Source: Chitinophagaceae bacterium (lineage in GTDB: Bacteria > Bacteroidota > Bacteroidia > Chitinophagales > Chitinophagaceae). From it: a stretch of DNA of 64,000 nucleotides. Position numbers and translations under genes: made by a program. Location of the stretch: positions 186,001-250,000 of the forward strand of contig JACMLY010000030.1 in the NCBI GenBank assembly GCA_014379345.1, in the 5' to 3' direction. The notes below the pieces were generated by a model that did not search any database, was not told the origin of the DNA, and worked only from the letters and a program-made list of their open reading frames with translations. Position 1 is the stretch's first letter, and each line of letters opens with the position of its first letter. Below, piece by piece: positions 24,746 to 33,599 of the stretch.

Positions 24746-25491
24746 ACGAGCCCATAGTTCGCATTCAATCCATAACAAAACAATATAAAGGTTCTTCTCA
24801 ACCCGCGATCAATGATCTTAGTCTACAGATATTACCCGGATCGGTATTTGGCCTGCTGGGTCCCAACGGTGCCGGTAAATCGACGCTGGTAATGATGCTT
24901 TGTGGTTTGATGCGACCCGATACAGGATCCATTCATTTACTCGGAATGGACACAAAAGAAAAAGGCGCCGCGATCAGGAAAAGAATAGGCGTTGCTCCGC
25001 AGGAGATCGCACTGTTTCCCACCTTAACGGCCATGGAAAACCTTGTTTATTTTGGAAAGATGTATGGCCTGGATATCCATACCATCAATAAACGCATCGC
25101 CGATCATCTTGAAATATTCGGATTGGCTGATAAGTCACATAAAAGGGTGCATACATTTTCCGGTGGAATGAAACGCAGACTCAACCTAATAGCCGCCTTA
25201 CTTCACGATCCCGGATTGCTGATATTGGATGAGCCTACCGCCGGGGTTGATACACAATCAAGAAATATTTTGCTGGATTTTTTAATATCGTTAAAGGAGA
25301 AAAATATTAGCATCATCTATTCTTCGCATTTATTGGAAGAGGCCGAAAAAATATGCACACACATCGCCATCATCGACGAAGGCAGGCTGGTTACCGAAGG
25401 TGTTCCTGCTGCCTTGATCGAAAAGCACGCCGACTGCCCATCGCTTGAATCTTTATTTTTAAAGCTTACGGGGAAACATATCCGCGATTGA
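24742..25491 (+). CDS. ABC transporter ATP-binding protein
   Basis: Nucleotide-binding subunit of an ABC-2 type exporter. Walker A GPNGAGKST at about 40-48, signature FSGGMKRRLN at about 137-146, Walker B LLILDEPTAGVD, and the switch His in SSHLLEEAE are all present. 249 aa. It starts inside the previous stop (ATGA overlap) and its own stop overlaps the TTG start of the permease (TTGA). The exporter probably moves the pigment or a lipid-linked intermediate out of the inner membrane; the cargo is inferred from the operon. Confidence 0.93.
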   Translation: MNEPIVRIQSITKQYKGSSQPAINDLSLQILPGSVFGLLGPNGAGKSTLVMMLCGLMRPDTGSIHLLGMDTKEKGAAIRKRIGVAPQEIALFPTLTAMENLVYFGKMYGLDIHTINKRIADHLEIFGLADKSHKRVHTFSGGMKRRLNLIAALLHDPGLLILDEPTAGVDTQSRNILLDFLISLKEKNISIIYSSHLLEEAEKICTHIAIIDEGRLVTEGVPAALIEKHADCPSLESLFLKLTGKHIRD

Positions 25492-26759
25492 AGATCATAG
25501 CTACTATAAGAAAAGAATCGCTCCTGTTAATCAGGGATCCGGGTGGTATGGCTTTGATCTTCCTGATGCCCTTGGGGCTGGTTATCGTAATGGCACTGAT
25601 ACAGGATGCTCCTTTCAGGGATTACCAGGAAACAAAACTGGAAGTAGTGTTTGTAGACAATGATAAAGATTCATTGGGAAAGAAAATACAAAATGTTTTC
25701 CTTCAATCTCCCAATATTGAATTTGTGCAGGAGAGCGATAGCAATAAAGCAAGATCAGTGGTACGATCAGGTAAATATAAAGCTGCTATTATAATCCCTG
25801 CAGGTGCCAGTGAATCTTTACGCAAAAAAAATAAACAACTGATAGCCCGCATTTTTGCAAATCTTGGTTATCCAGGCGCTTCGAATGATTCAACGGAATT
25901 ACCAACCGCGAACATCCTGGTTTTGTTTGATCCTGCGATCAAAATTAATTACAAGCAGGCACTCGCCTCCGCCGTTGAAAAGGTGATTGCCAATGTGGAA
26001 TCAGAATGGATTGTAGACCAGTTACAAAATCAGTTGCGCGGAAACAACTCTTCAAAAGAAAAAATGAAGGTCGATTTTTCCGGTGTAATCAATGTGCAGC
26101 AACAATATGCCTCAAAACATACGAATGAAAACATGGTATTGAATTCTGTACAGCACAATGTTCCGGCATGGACCATGTTTGCAATGTTCTTTATCCTTTT
26201 TCCCCTTGCGGGGAATTTTATTAAGGAGCGTGAAGAAGGGAGTATGCTCCGGTTGCGGTTGATTTCCGGCTCCCAGTTCCCGGTAATGGCCGGCAAATTC
26301 TTATTTTATTTCGGTATCTGCCTGTTACAATTTATGTTGATGATCCTTGTCGGTATTTTTATAATGCCTCTGTTAAACTTGCCGCAACTTGGATTGGGAA
26401 ATAATATAATCGGAATATTGCTCACAGCATGTTCTGTTGCAATGGCTGCTACCGGTTACGGACTTCTGATAGCTGTTTTTTTCCGCACGCCGCAGCAGGC
26501 TCTTTCGTTCGGTTCCATTTCTGTGGTCATACTGGCGGCACTCGGTGGGGTATGGGTGCCTGTTTATGTAATGCCTGAAATGCTCCAGGGGATCAGCCGG
26601 TTTTCGCCGTTGAACTGGGGGCTTGAATCGTTCAATAATTTGTTTTTGCGGGATGCCTCTACGCTTACTATCTTGCCAGACGTTTTAAAGTTGATCGTGT
26701 TCGCAATGATCACTTTAAGCATCAGTATCTTTATTCATAAATCAAGAACTATATCATAG
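25488..26759 (+). CDS. ABC-2 type transporter permease
   Basis: Membrane subunit of the exporter, 423 aa. One N-terminal helix (about 20-38, GGMALIFLMPLGLVIVMALI) is followed by a large extracytoplasmic domain (about 40-220) and a bundle of five further helices (about 225-420), the LinJ/YhgE-like ABC2_membrane_3 layout; TMFAMFFILFPLAGNFIKEREEGS is the characteristic elbow. The start is a TTG that overlaps the ATPase stop by 4 bases (TTGA), a rare start codon imposed by coupling. Ends 18 bases before the ACP gene. Confidence 0.9.
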   Translation: MKIIATIRKESLLLIRDPGGMALIFLMPLGLVIVMALIQDAPFRDYQETKLEVVFVDNDKDSLGKKIQNVFLQSPNIEFVQESDSNKARSVVRSGKYKAAIIIPAGASESLRKKNKQLIARIFANLGYPGASNDSTELPTANILVLFDPAIKINYKQALASAVEKVIANVESEWIVDQLQNQLRGNNSSKEKMKVDFSGVINVQQQYASKHTNENMVLNSVQHNVPAWTMFAMFFILFPLAGNFIKEREEGSMLRLRLISGSQFPVMAGKFLFYFGICLLQFMLMILVGIFIMPLLNLPQLGLGNNIIGILLTACSVAMAATGYGLLIAVFFRTPQQALSFGSISVVILAALGGVWVPVYVMPEMLQGISRFSPLNWGLESFNNLFLRDASTLTILPDVLKLIVFAMITLSISIFIHKSRTIS

Positions 26760-26777
26760 CACTTAAACTAAGAGTAC

Positions 26778-27053
26778 GTGGAGAACAATACCCAAACCGT
26801 TGAAGAATTGATTCCGCAGGTAAAAGTGGGGATCATTAAACAACTGAACATAGAAATAACACCCGAAGCTTTGGATGAAAACACAGCGCTGTTTGGTGAA
26901 GGACTAGGGCTGGATTCGATCGACGCCCTGGAATTGATTGTAATGATCGACCGCGACTATGGCATTAAGATCGGCGATCCCAAAGAAGCAAGAAAAGTAT
27001 TCCAAAGTGTTCGTATAATGGCTGAGTATATTCAGGAGAACAGGAAAAAATGA
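26778..27053 (+). CDS. acyl carrier protein
   Basis: 91-aa carrier protein. The phosphopantetheine attachment Ser47 sits in GLGLDSIDALELIVMID, the expected D-S-I/L motif, flanked by the usual four helices; the C-terminal helix is RIMAEYIQENRKK. The start is a GTG at 26778. It overlaps the ketosynthase gene by 4 bases. It should carry the growing polyketide or polyene chain between ketosynthase, chain-length factor and the BtrH-like transferase. Confidence 0.92.
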   Translation: MENNTQTVEELIPQVKVGIIKQLNIEITPEALDENTALFGEGLGLDSIDALELIVMIDRDYGIKIGDPKEARKVFQSVRIMAEYIQENRKK

Positions 27054-28258
27054 GCCGGCGTATTTTCATAACAGGCTATGGAATTATTACTTCAATAGGC
27101 AACAACGCAGATGAAAATTATCAGTCCCTGATCAACCGGAAATGTGGTTTCGGTGGCCTGGAGATCCTGGATACAATTCATAAGCAAGATCTCCCCGCCT
27201 GCGAAATTAAATTATCGGATGATCAACTTTGCGAGATCGCTGGCGTGTCTTTAAAACAGGGATATACCCGCACAACTCTTTTAGGGATCATCGCAGCAAA
27301 GGAAGCAATGCGTATGGCATCATTGACACCTGCTGAAATACGAACTGCAGGATTATTGTCAGCTACAACAACCGGTGGTATACGCGAGCTTGAACGGCAT
27401 TACTATCCGTTACAGGATCCCTTTCAGCATGGAGATTTTGAAGTATTTACGGATACTGCTAATCCCGGAGAGCACTCGGAGCGGATGGCTGAGGAATTTG
27501 GAATGAAGAGATATATAGCAACCGTTAGCACCGCTTGTTCTTCATCAGCCAATACCATCATGCTGGGAGCAAGGCTTATCAGAAATGGTGAACTTGAAAC
27601 GGCAATCTGTGGAGGAACAGAAGCACTCTCGAAATTTACCATCAATGGATTTAATTCATTGATGATTCTCGACAAGGAACATTGCAGACCCTTCGACATT
27701 TCAAGAAAAGGATTGAATCTAGGAGAAGGCGGCGCTTATCTTGTTCTTCAATCGGAAGATATGGTTCAACGGTCAGGTAAAACACCACTTGCAGAATTAA
27801 CAGGTTATGGAAATACGAACGACGCGTTTCACCAAACCGCCTCTTCTCCCGATGGTGCCGGTGCATTTCTTGCAATGAATATGGCATTGAATACAGCCTC
27901 ATTAGTGGCATCGGAAATCAGTTATATCAACACACATGGTACTGCAACTGAAAATAATGATCTTTCTGAAGGCCTGGCAATACAGAAATTATTTGGCGAC
28001 CGTGTTCCTCCATTCAGCTCAACAAAACCATATACGGGGCATACCCTGGCTGCGGCCGGAAGCATTGAGGCCGTGTTTTCTATACTGGCGATCAGGCATG
28101 CGGTCATATTTCCAAACATAAATTTCAACATCCCCATGGATGAGCTTTCAATTACACCAGAAAAAGAACTTATTGAGGGTAGACCCTTGAAAAATGTATT
28201 ATCAAATTCTTTTGGGTTTGGTGGAAATGTATCCTCATTGCTTTTTTCGGCTGTATAG
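27050..28258 (+). CDS. beta-ketoacyl-ACP synthase (KAS II-type) of the pigment cluster
   Basis: Condensing enzyme of the FabF/ApeO type, 402 aa. Active-site C163 in VSTACSSSAN, H296 in NTHGTATENND and H331 in KPYTGHTLAAAG complete the Cys-His-His set; GFGGNVSSLLF at the C-terminus is typical. It overlaps the ACP gene by 4 bases and is followed 3 bases later by a catalytically altered paralogue, so the two form a KS/chain-length-factor heterodimer as in type II polyketide and aryl polyene systems. Confidence 0.92.
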   Translation: MSRRIFITGYGIITSIGNNADENYQSLINRKCGFGGLEILDTIHKQDLPACEIKLSDDQLCEIAGVSLKQGYTRTTLLGIIAAKEAMRMASLTPAEIRTAGLLSATTTGGIRELERHYYPLQDPFQHGDFEVFTDTANPGEHSERMAEEFGMKRYIATVSTACSSSANTIMLGARLIRNGELETAICGGTEALSKFTINGFNSLMILDKEHCRPFDISRKGLNLGEGGAYLVLQSEDMVQRSGKTPLAELTGYGNTNDAFHQTASSPDGAGAFLAMNMALNTASLVASEISYINTHGTATENNDLSEGLAIQKLFGDRVPPFSSTKPYTGHTLAAAGSIEAVFSILAIRHAVIFPNINFNIPMDELSITPEKELIEGRPLKNVLSNSFGFGGNVSSLLFSAV

Positions 28259-28261
28259 ATC

Positions 28262-29341
28262 ATGAACAATACTAATTACTATATCAATGGATTAGGCATT
28301 GTATCGCCCCAAAGAACATTTGACAACAATCGATTTCTTCAGGAAATTGTTTCCTATCACGCGAATGTACTCAGCGCTATTGCGCCTGATTTTAAGGAAT
28401 ACATCAATCCTATTCAATTGCGCAGATTAAGCCGGATGCTTCGCATCGGGTTAACGGCCGCTATCATTTGTATAAGAGATTCAGGAATTGCAAAACCAGA
28501 TGGTATCATAACAGGAACGGGTTATGGATTTCTGAATGATACGGCAAAGTTTGTTTCAGAAATGCTGGCACAGGAAGAACAACATGTGACACCTACTTTT
28601 TTCATGCAGGGAACGTACAATGCACTATCGGGGCTTGTTGCATTGACACTAAAGTGTAATGGCTATAATAACACGTATGTGAACAAAGGATTTTCTTTTG
28701 AAACATCCTTACATGATGCGATGATGCAATTGAATGAAGGGAACTTAAAAAATTTTTTGGTAGGAGCGTACGATGAAGCAGATGAGGTACAATATAAAGT
28801 CAATTCGAGGATAAACCATTACAAGAAGCACCATATAAATAGCCTGGAACTTTTTGAGCACAATACAGATGGTTCGTTGCAGGGAGAAACCGCTGCATTT
28901 TTTTCCATATCAAAAGAAAAAGGACAAGAATGCTGGTGCATTGTAAAAGGGGTAAGAATGGTCTTCCGGCCGTATTCATTAGCGGAATTGGAACAGGAGC
29001 TCGATGATTTTCTTTTGAAGAATAAAACAGCAACCGGTGATATCGATCTATTGATAAATGGCGTCAGCGGCGACCCGCACAATGACCACTTCTTAATAGA
29101 ACTTAAACAAAAATTTTTTCAACAGGCGTCTGAAGTACGGTTTAAACATTTGTGTGGTGAATTTTGCACAGCATCGTCATTTGGATTATGGTTAGGCGCA
29201 TCAATATTGAAAAAGCAGCAGATACCTTCCGCAGTACAGTTCAATCTTGTCTCTTCTCCCCGCCCCATAAAAAACGCTTTATTGGTTAACCAGTATATGG
29301 GGAGGAACTACTCTTTTATTTTATTGAACAAAAACGTATAA
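28262..29341 (+). CDS. ketosynthase-like chain-length factor, no active-site Cys
   Basis: Thiolase-fold ketosynthase homologue of 359 aa without the nucleophile. The segment that aligns with the KS active site reads NKGFSFETSLHDA, with Phe in place of Cys, and the second His motif is GVSGDPHNDHF rather than THGT. N-terminal NYYINGLGIVSPQRTF and the GTGYGFLNDTAKF strand keep the fold. It starts 3 bases after the KS stop. Expected role is the non-catalytic partner that sets polyene chain length. Last gene of the cluster in the window; a hairpin follows. Confidence 0.85.
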   Translation: MNNTNYYINGLGIVSPQRTFDNNRFLQEIVSYHANVLSAIAPDFKEYINPIQLRRLSRMLRIGLTAAIICIRDSGIAKPDGIITGTGYGFLNDTAKFVSEMLAQEEQHVTPTFFMQGTYNALSGLVALTLKCNGYNNTYVNKGFSFETSLHDAMMQLNEGNLKNFLVGAYDEADEVQYKVNSRINHYKKHHINSLELFEHNTDGSLQGETAAFFSISKEKGQECWCIVKGVRMVFRPYSLAELEQELDDFLLKNKTATGDIDLLINGVSGDPHNDHFLIELKQKFFQQASEVRFKHLCGEFCTASSFGLWLGASILKKQQIPSAVQFNLVSSPRPIKNALLVNQYMGRNYSFILLNKNV

Positions 29342-29370
29342 GGTCTTGTGAGATCATCGCGAAACAAAAA

Positions 29371-29400
29371 AACCTGATAAAGACCTTATAGGTTTAAAAA
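29371..29400 (+). terminator. terminator-like hairpin after the pigment operon
   Basis: AACCTGATAA (29371-29380) pairs with TTATAGGTT (29387-29395) with one bulged G and loop AGACC; the AAGGTCTT at 29340-29347 can also pair with AAGACCTT at 29380-29387. Followed by TTTAAAAA, so a weak T tail. Confidence 0.5.
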
Positions 29401-29450
29401 ATAAATGTTCAGTCACAGTGCTCAATATTCAAGGATTGTACTTGCTTGCT

Positions 29451-29474
29451 GTTGTTGGTGTTTTCACCAACAAC
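29451..29474. repeat. solitary copy of the RAYT palindrome
   Basis: GTTGTTGGTG (29451-29460) and CACCAACAAC (29465-29474) are identical in arm sequence to the palindrome beside the RAYT gene 11 kb away, with loop TTTT instead of TTAT. It sits between the convergent pigment operon and aconitase gene. Confidence 0.8.
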
Positions 29475-29549
29475 AGCGGAGAAGGAAATTTACCGCGCAA
29501 AAGGTAATCGCAAAATTTTGTGATCCCTGCCCACGCTGTTGTCGTTGTT

Positions 29550-31823
29550 CTAGTAGTCCTGGTCCTGGAATTGGCGGCGGATCACATTCAGTGCTCCACC
29601 TGCTTTGAACCATTCTATTTGTGGCTGGTTGTATGTATGATTTAACAATACTTCATCCGCAGTGCCGTCTTTATGATTCAGGATCATTTTTAATGGCCGA
29701 CCGGATGCGAAAGAAGAAAGTCCCACAATATCAATCGAATCATCTTCCAATACTTTGTCGTAATCTTCTTTCTTAGCGAATGTCAATGCGAGCATTCCCT
29801 GTTTCTTGAGATTGGTTTCATGTATCCTCGCAAAGCTTCTTACAATAATGGCACGAACACCAAGATGCCTTGGTTCCATGGCGGCATGTTCTCGCGAAGA
29901 ACCTTCACCATAGTTTTCGTCGCCCACCACAACGGATCCTATACCTGCAGCTTTATAAGTCCTGGCCGTGGCTGGTACCGGTCCATATTCCAGCGTCAAC
30001 TGATTTTTTACAAAATCAGTTTTCTCGTTGTAATAATTTACAGCGCCGATCAACATATTGTTTGAAATATTATCGAGGTGACCGCGAAATTTTAACCAGG
30101 GTCCGGCCATAGAAATATGATCGGTCGTACATTTCCCTTTGGCCTTGATGAGTAGTTTCAAACCGATAAGGTCGGTGCCTTCCCAGGCTGCAAAAGGTTC
30201 CAGTAATTGTAAGCGTTGTGAATCGGATTTTACCACCACCTGTAGTCCACTACCATCTGTAGCGGGTGCCTGGTAGCCTGCATCGCCCACATCAAATCCA
30301 TTCGGTGGCAATTCAAAACCTGCCGGTTCATCAAGCATTACCATTTCACCATTTTCATTTTTTAATTTATCCTTTAAAGGATTGAAAGTAAGATCGCCGG
30401 CAATGGCAAAAGCAGTTACTACTTCAGGCGATGCCACAAAAGCATGCGTGGAAGCAAGGCCATCATTGCGTTTCGCAAAATTTCTGTTGAAGGATGTGAT
30501 GATTGAATTTTTGCGGTTAGGATCATCTATATGACGTGCCCACTGGCCAATACAAGGCCCGCATGCATTGGCAAGAACAACTCCTCCGATCTGGTTAAAC
30601 GTTTTTAAATAGCCATCACGCTCAATAGTAAACCTCACCAGCTCGCTACCGGGTGTGATCGTGAATTCGGATCTTGTTTTCAGTTTTTTATCAACAGCCT
30701 GTTGCGCCAGAGAAGCTGACCGACTTATATCTTCATAAGAAGAGTTGGTACATGATCCGATCAGGGCCACTTCAAGTTTCTGGGGCCAGTTGTTCACTTT
30801 TACGGCGTCTGCAAATTTACTGATAGGCCATGCAAGGTCTGGAGTGAAAGGCCCATTTACATGCGGTTCCAGTTCACTCAGATTAATTTCGATGAGTTGA
30901 TCATAATATTTTGCAGGATCCTTGTATATATCTTCATCGGGGCGAAGGTGCTCTCGAACTGCATCGGCTAAGGCAGCCACTTCTTCCCGACCGGTGGCTT
31001 TCAGATAGCCAGACATTTTTTCGTCATACGGAAAAACAGAACAGGTGGCACCGATTTCCGCACCCATATTGCAGATCGTGGCTTTACCGGTGGCACTGAG
31101 GCTATCGGAACCCTCACCGAAATATTCAACGATGGCTCCTGTTCCTCCTTTAACGGTGAGAATACCGGCCACTTTCAAGATAACGTCCTTGGCCGCTGTC
31201 CATCCATTCATTTTGCCACTCAATTTTATGCCGATCACTTTCGGCATCTTCAATTCCCAGGGCAATCCGGCCATCACATCCACTGCATCTGCACCGCCCA
31301 CGCCGATGGCCAGCATACCTAAACCACCTGCATTGGGGGTATGGCTGTCGGTCCCGATCATCATTCCGCCGGGAAATGCGTAGTTCTCCAAAACCACCTG
31401 GTGAATGATACCTGCTCCTGGTTTCCAGAAACCAATTCCATATTTATTTGAGATAGAAGACAGAAAATCGAATACTTCCTTGTTTATTTCCAGCGAAGTT
31501 GCCAGATCGGCAACTGCTCCCGTTTTGGCCTGGATAAGATGGTCACAATGCACGGTAGAAGGCACGGCCACACTTGCGCGTCCGCAGGTTGAAAATTGAA
31601 GCAAGGCCATCTGGGCCGTTGCATCCTGCATAGCAACGCGGTCGGGTGCGAAATCTACATAGTCCTTGCCCCGGTCAAAGGTTTTGGAAACGGGTTGATA
31701 AAGATGCGTGTATAAAATTTTCTCCGTAAGGGTCAACGGTCTGTCAATCAATGTACGGGCTTTGACGAGTTTGCCGGGCATTTCTTTATATATTTTCCTG
31801 ATTAAATCCAGATCGAAAACCAT
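29550..31823 (-). CDS. aconitate hydratase
   Basis: TCA-cycle aconitase (citrate to isocitrate), 757 aa, cytosolic, with a [4Fe-4S] cluster. Cluster cysteines are visible in [11 protein letters not shown] and [10 protein letters not shown]. Domains 1-3 fill about 1-500 and the swivel domain about 570-740 ([29 protein letters not shown]). The size and FAGGALN-type ending resemble the mitochondrial-type aconitases common in Bacteroidota. Monocistronic here; upstream TAAAATTG close to the start is a one-mismatch minus-7 box. Confidence 0.95.
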   Translation of the reverse strand: MVFDLDLIRKIYKEMPGKLVKARTLIDRPLTLTEKILYTHLYQPVSKTFDRGKDYVDFAPDRVAMQDATAQMALLQFSTCGRASVAVPSTVHCDHLIQAKTGAVADLATSLEINKEVFDFLSSISNKYGIGFWKPGAGIIHQVVLENYAFPGGMMIGTDSHTPNAGGLGMLAIGVGGADAVDVMAGLPWELKMPKVIGIKLSGKMNGWTAAKDVILKVAGILTVKGGTGAIVEYFGEGSDSLSATGKATICNMGAEIGATCSVFPYDEKMSGYLKATGREEVAALADAVREHLRPDEDIYKDPAKYYDQLIEINLSELEPHVNGPFTPDLAWPISKFADAVKVNNWPQKLEVALIGSCTNSSYEDISRSASLAQQAVDKKLKTRSEFTITPGSELVRFTIERDGYLKTFNQIGGVVLANACGPCIGQWARHIDDPNRKNSIITSFNRNFAKRNDGLASTHAFVASPEVVTAFAIAGDLTFNPLKDKLKNENGEMVMLDEPAGFELPPNGFDVGDAGYQAPATDGSGLQVVVKSDSQRLQLLEPFAAWEGTDLIGLKLLIKAKGKCTTDHISMAGPWLKFRGHLDNISNNMLIGAVNYYNEKTDFVKNQLTLEYGPVPATARTYKAAGIGSVVVGDENYGEGSSREHAAMEPRHLGVRAIIVRSFARIHETNLKKQGMLALTFAKKEDYDKVLEDDSIDIVGLSSFASGRPLKMILNHKDGTADEVLLNHTYNQPQIEWFKAGGALNVIRRQFQDQDY

Positions 31824-31998
31824 AGTATCAATTTTAGATTTTAAAGTAATGCAAGGTTTTTAGGCAGATTTTTTAAGGAATGCAACCCATTCAGGTTTAT
31901 CGTTAAAACTCCCAAATTTGCTGCGAAATTACCTAAAAAATGACTTCATAGGGCATTGACTATGCTTTGTTTTCAGCGAAATATTTTAAATTAGTGGC

Positions 31999-32220
31999 AT
32001 GAACCGTCTGCGTTATTTTATTGAGTGGAAATTATTCGGTGTATGTACGGCCATAGGCGAAAAAATGGGTATCTCTCCCTCGCGTATCAGAACATGGTTC
32101 ATTTACATTTCTTTTCTAACAATGGGTTCGCCCCTCATCGCTTATTTTATACTTGCTTTCTGGTTAAATATGAAAAGGTATATACTTTCTGTTCGTCGAA
32201 ATCCTCTCTGGTACGAATAA
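31999..32220 (+). CDS. PspC-domain membrane protein
   Basis: 73-aa protein with the PspC fold: FGVCTAIGEKMGISPSRIRTWFIY leads into a hydrophobic helix (about 35-58, ISFLTMGSPLIAYFILAFWL) and a basic tail. PspC domains take part in phage-shock or envelope stress responses, but this stand-alone form is common in Bacteroidota without psp genes nearby and its role is unknown. Inner membrane. A weak TATGCTTTG lies 30 bases upstream. Confidence 0.8.
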   Translation: MNRLRYFIEWKLFGVCTAIGEKMGISPSRIRTWFIYISFLTMGSPLIAYFILAFWLNMKRYILSVRRNPLWYE

Positions 32221-32382
32221 GACCGGGATGCCTTGGATTAGGGGATTTATAAGGTCGATGTTAAATTTCAGCGATTTGATTTTTAGATGATACATACCTT
32301 ATAATATAATTCTATTGTCAGCACCGGTTTTATTTGTGCAGATTAATAAGATCTAAAATGCTTCACGATCAGCAAGTCTATG

Positions 32383-32497
32383 TTCCTTCTATGTTACTAT
32401 GATTCTATGTGGTAAAAATTCTTGCACAGTTTTGAAAATGATTCATGCGCAGGCAATTTACCATATAGAATCATAGGCGCAAAGCAAGAATACAGGA
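32383..32497. repeat. inverted repeat between convergent genes
   Basis: Left arm 32383-32420 (TATGATTCTATGTGGTAAAAATT at its end) is the imperfect reverse complement of 32455-32497 (AATTTACCATATAGAATCATA at its start). It lies between pspC and kdsA and may stop both transcripts. Remaining sequence from 32221 to 32382 shows no gene. Confidence 0.65.
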
Positions 32498-32510
32498 GAA
32501 ATTATTTAAT

Positions 32511-33338
32511 CTACATCATCAAGGTCGCTTTACGCAAATTCACCAGTTGTTGTAACAATCCTTCCAGTAATTCTAATCGCAACATATTTGCTCCATCACT
32601 TTTTGCTATGGCGGGGTTGGGATGGGTTTCGATGAACAGTCCATTGGCGCCGGCTGCAATAGCAGCTTTAGCGATGGTGCCGATCAGTTGCGGATTGCCG
32701 CCGGTAACCCCTGATGACTGGTTGGGTTGCTGAAGGCTATGTGTACAATCCATCACCACCGGGGTACCATGTTCCTGCATCCAGGGAATATTGCGGTAAT
32801 CCACTACCAGATCCTGGTAACCAAAGCTATTTCCGCGTTCTGTAAGGATGATGTTTCCGTTACCGGCATTTTTAATTTTTTCAACCGCAAATTTCATAGA
32901 AGGCCCATTCAGAAATTGTCCTTTTTTAACATTTACTATTTTGCCTGTCTCTGCTGCGGCTACAAGAAGATCCGTTTGCCGGCACAGAAAAGCGGGTATC
33001 TGGAGAATATCAATATATTTTGCAGCAATGGCTGCTTCCTCGTGTGCATGGATATCAGAAGTAGTGGGAAGCTTATATTTTTCTCCCGTTTTTTTTACAA
33101 GTGATAACGCAGCCTCATCACCAATGCCTGTAAATGATGAGGCGCTGGTACGATTTGCTTTTCTGTACGATGCCTTGAACACGTAAGGAATACCGAGATT
33201 ACGGCAAATCAACGAAACTTTGTCTGCGATCTCCATAACTATTTCCTCACTCTCCACAACACAGGGCCCGGCTATAAGGAAGAAATTATTTTCATCGTAT
33301 GACTGATGACTAAACAGATCCTTCAAAAATTTTTCCAT
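32511..33338 (-). CDS. kdsA: 3-deoxy-8-phosphooctulonate synthase (KDO-8-phosphate synthase)
   Basis: Condenses phosphoenolpyruvate with arabinose 5-phosphate in KDO synthesis for lipopolysaccharide. A TIM barrel of 275 aa with FFLIAGPCVVES at about 21-32, KASYRKANRTS near 55-66, PTTSDIHAHEEA, LTERGNSFGYQDLVVD and the C-terminal GLFIETHPNPAIAKSDG. The SDIH Cys/His region (FLCRQTDLL, IETHPNP) is consistent with the family. A perfect TATCTTTG box (33344-33351 on this strand) lies only 6 bases from the start codon, which would give a nearly leaderless mRNA, but no TTG partner is seen. Cytosolic; single gene. Confidence 0.96.
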   Translation of the reverse strand: MEKFLKDLFSHQSYDENNFFLIAGPCVVESEEIVMEIADKVSLICRNLGIPYVFKASYRKANRTSASSFTGIGDEAALSLVKKTGEKYKLPTTSDIHAHEEAAIAAKYIDILQIPAFLCRQTDLLVAAAETGKIVNVKKGQFLNGPSMKFAVEKIKNAGNGNIILTERGNSFGYQDLVVDYRNIPWMQEHGTPVVMDCTHSLQQPNQSSGVTGGNPQLIGTIAKAAIAAGANGLFIETHPNPAIAKSDGANMLRLELLEGLLQQLVNLRKATLMM

Positions 33339-33365
33339 AAATACAAAGATAGTTGGAGTTTTTAG

Positions 33366-33436
33366 TTTAAGGTTTAAGGTTTAAGGGTTTAAGGTTTAGG
33401 GTTTAGGGTTTAGGGTTTAGGGTTTAGGGTTTAGGG
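33366..33436. repeat. tandem heptamer array, TTTAAGG then TTTAGGG
   Basis: Four copies of TTTAAGG(G) at 33366-33394 run into six perfect copies of TTTAGGG at 33395-33436. A facing inverted arm CCTTAAACTTTAAACC lies at 33509-33524. The unit is identical to the plant-type telomere repeat, certainly by coincidence. It lies between divergent kdsA and the dehydrogenase gene. Confidence 0.9.
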
Positions 33437-33599
33437 TGAATAATGTAATTGTTCATTTTCTTCAATTAATATTATCCACTTTTAAACGTATGGTTTAAAC
33501 AAAGGCAACCTTAAACTTTAAACCAGGATTTATATTCGCGTTAATTAGTATCAAATAGTGTTAATTAGTGTAATATTTTTGCCAACTTAAAATCAGGCA

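Noticed and set aside
29405-29608. 67-aa plus-strand open frame after the pigment cluster
   Set aside because: It reads through the RAYT palindrome and into the 3' end of aconitase; translation is Cys/Arg-rich nonsense.
33395-33436. TTTAGGG array as a telomere or eukaryotic contamination
   Set aside because: It is embedded in a bacterial gene context, grades into the local TTTAAGG repeat family and has a matching inverted arm.
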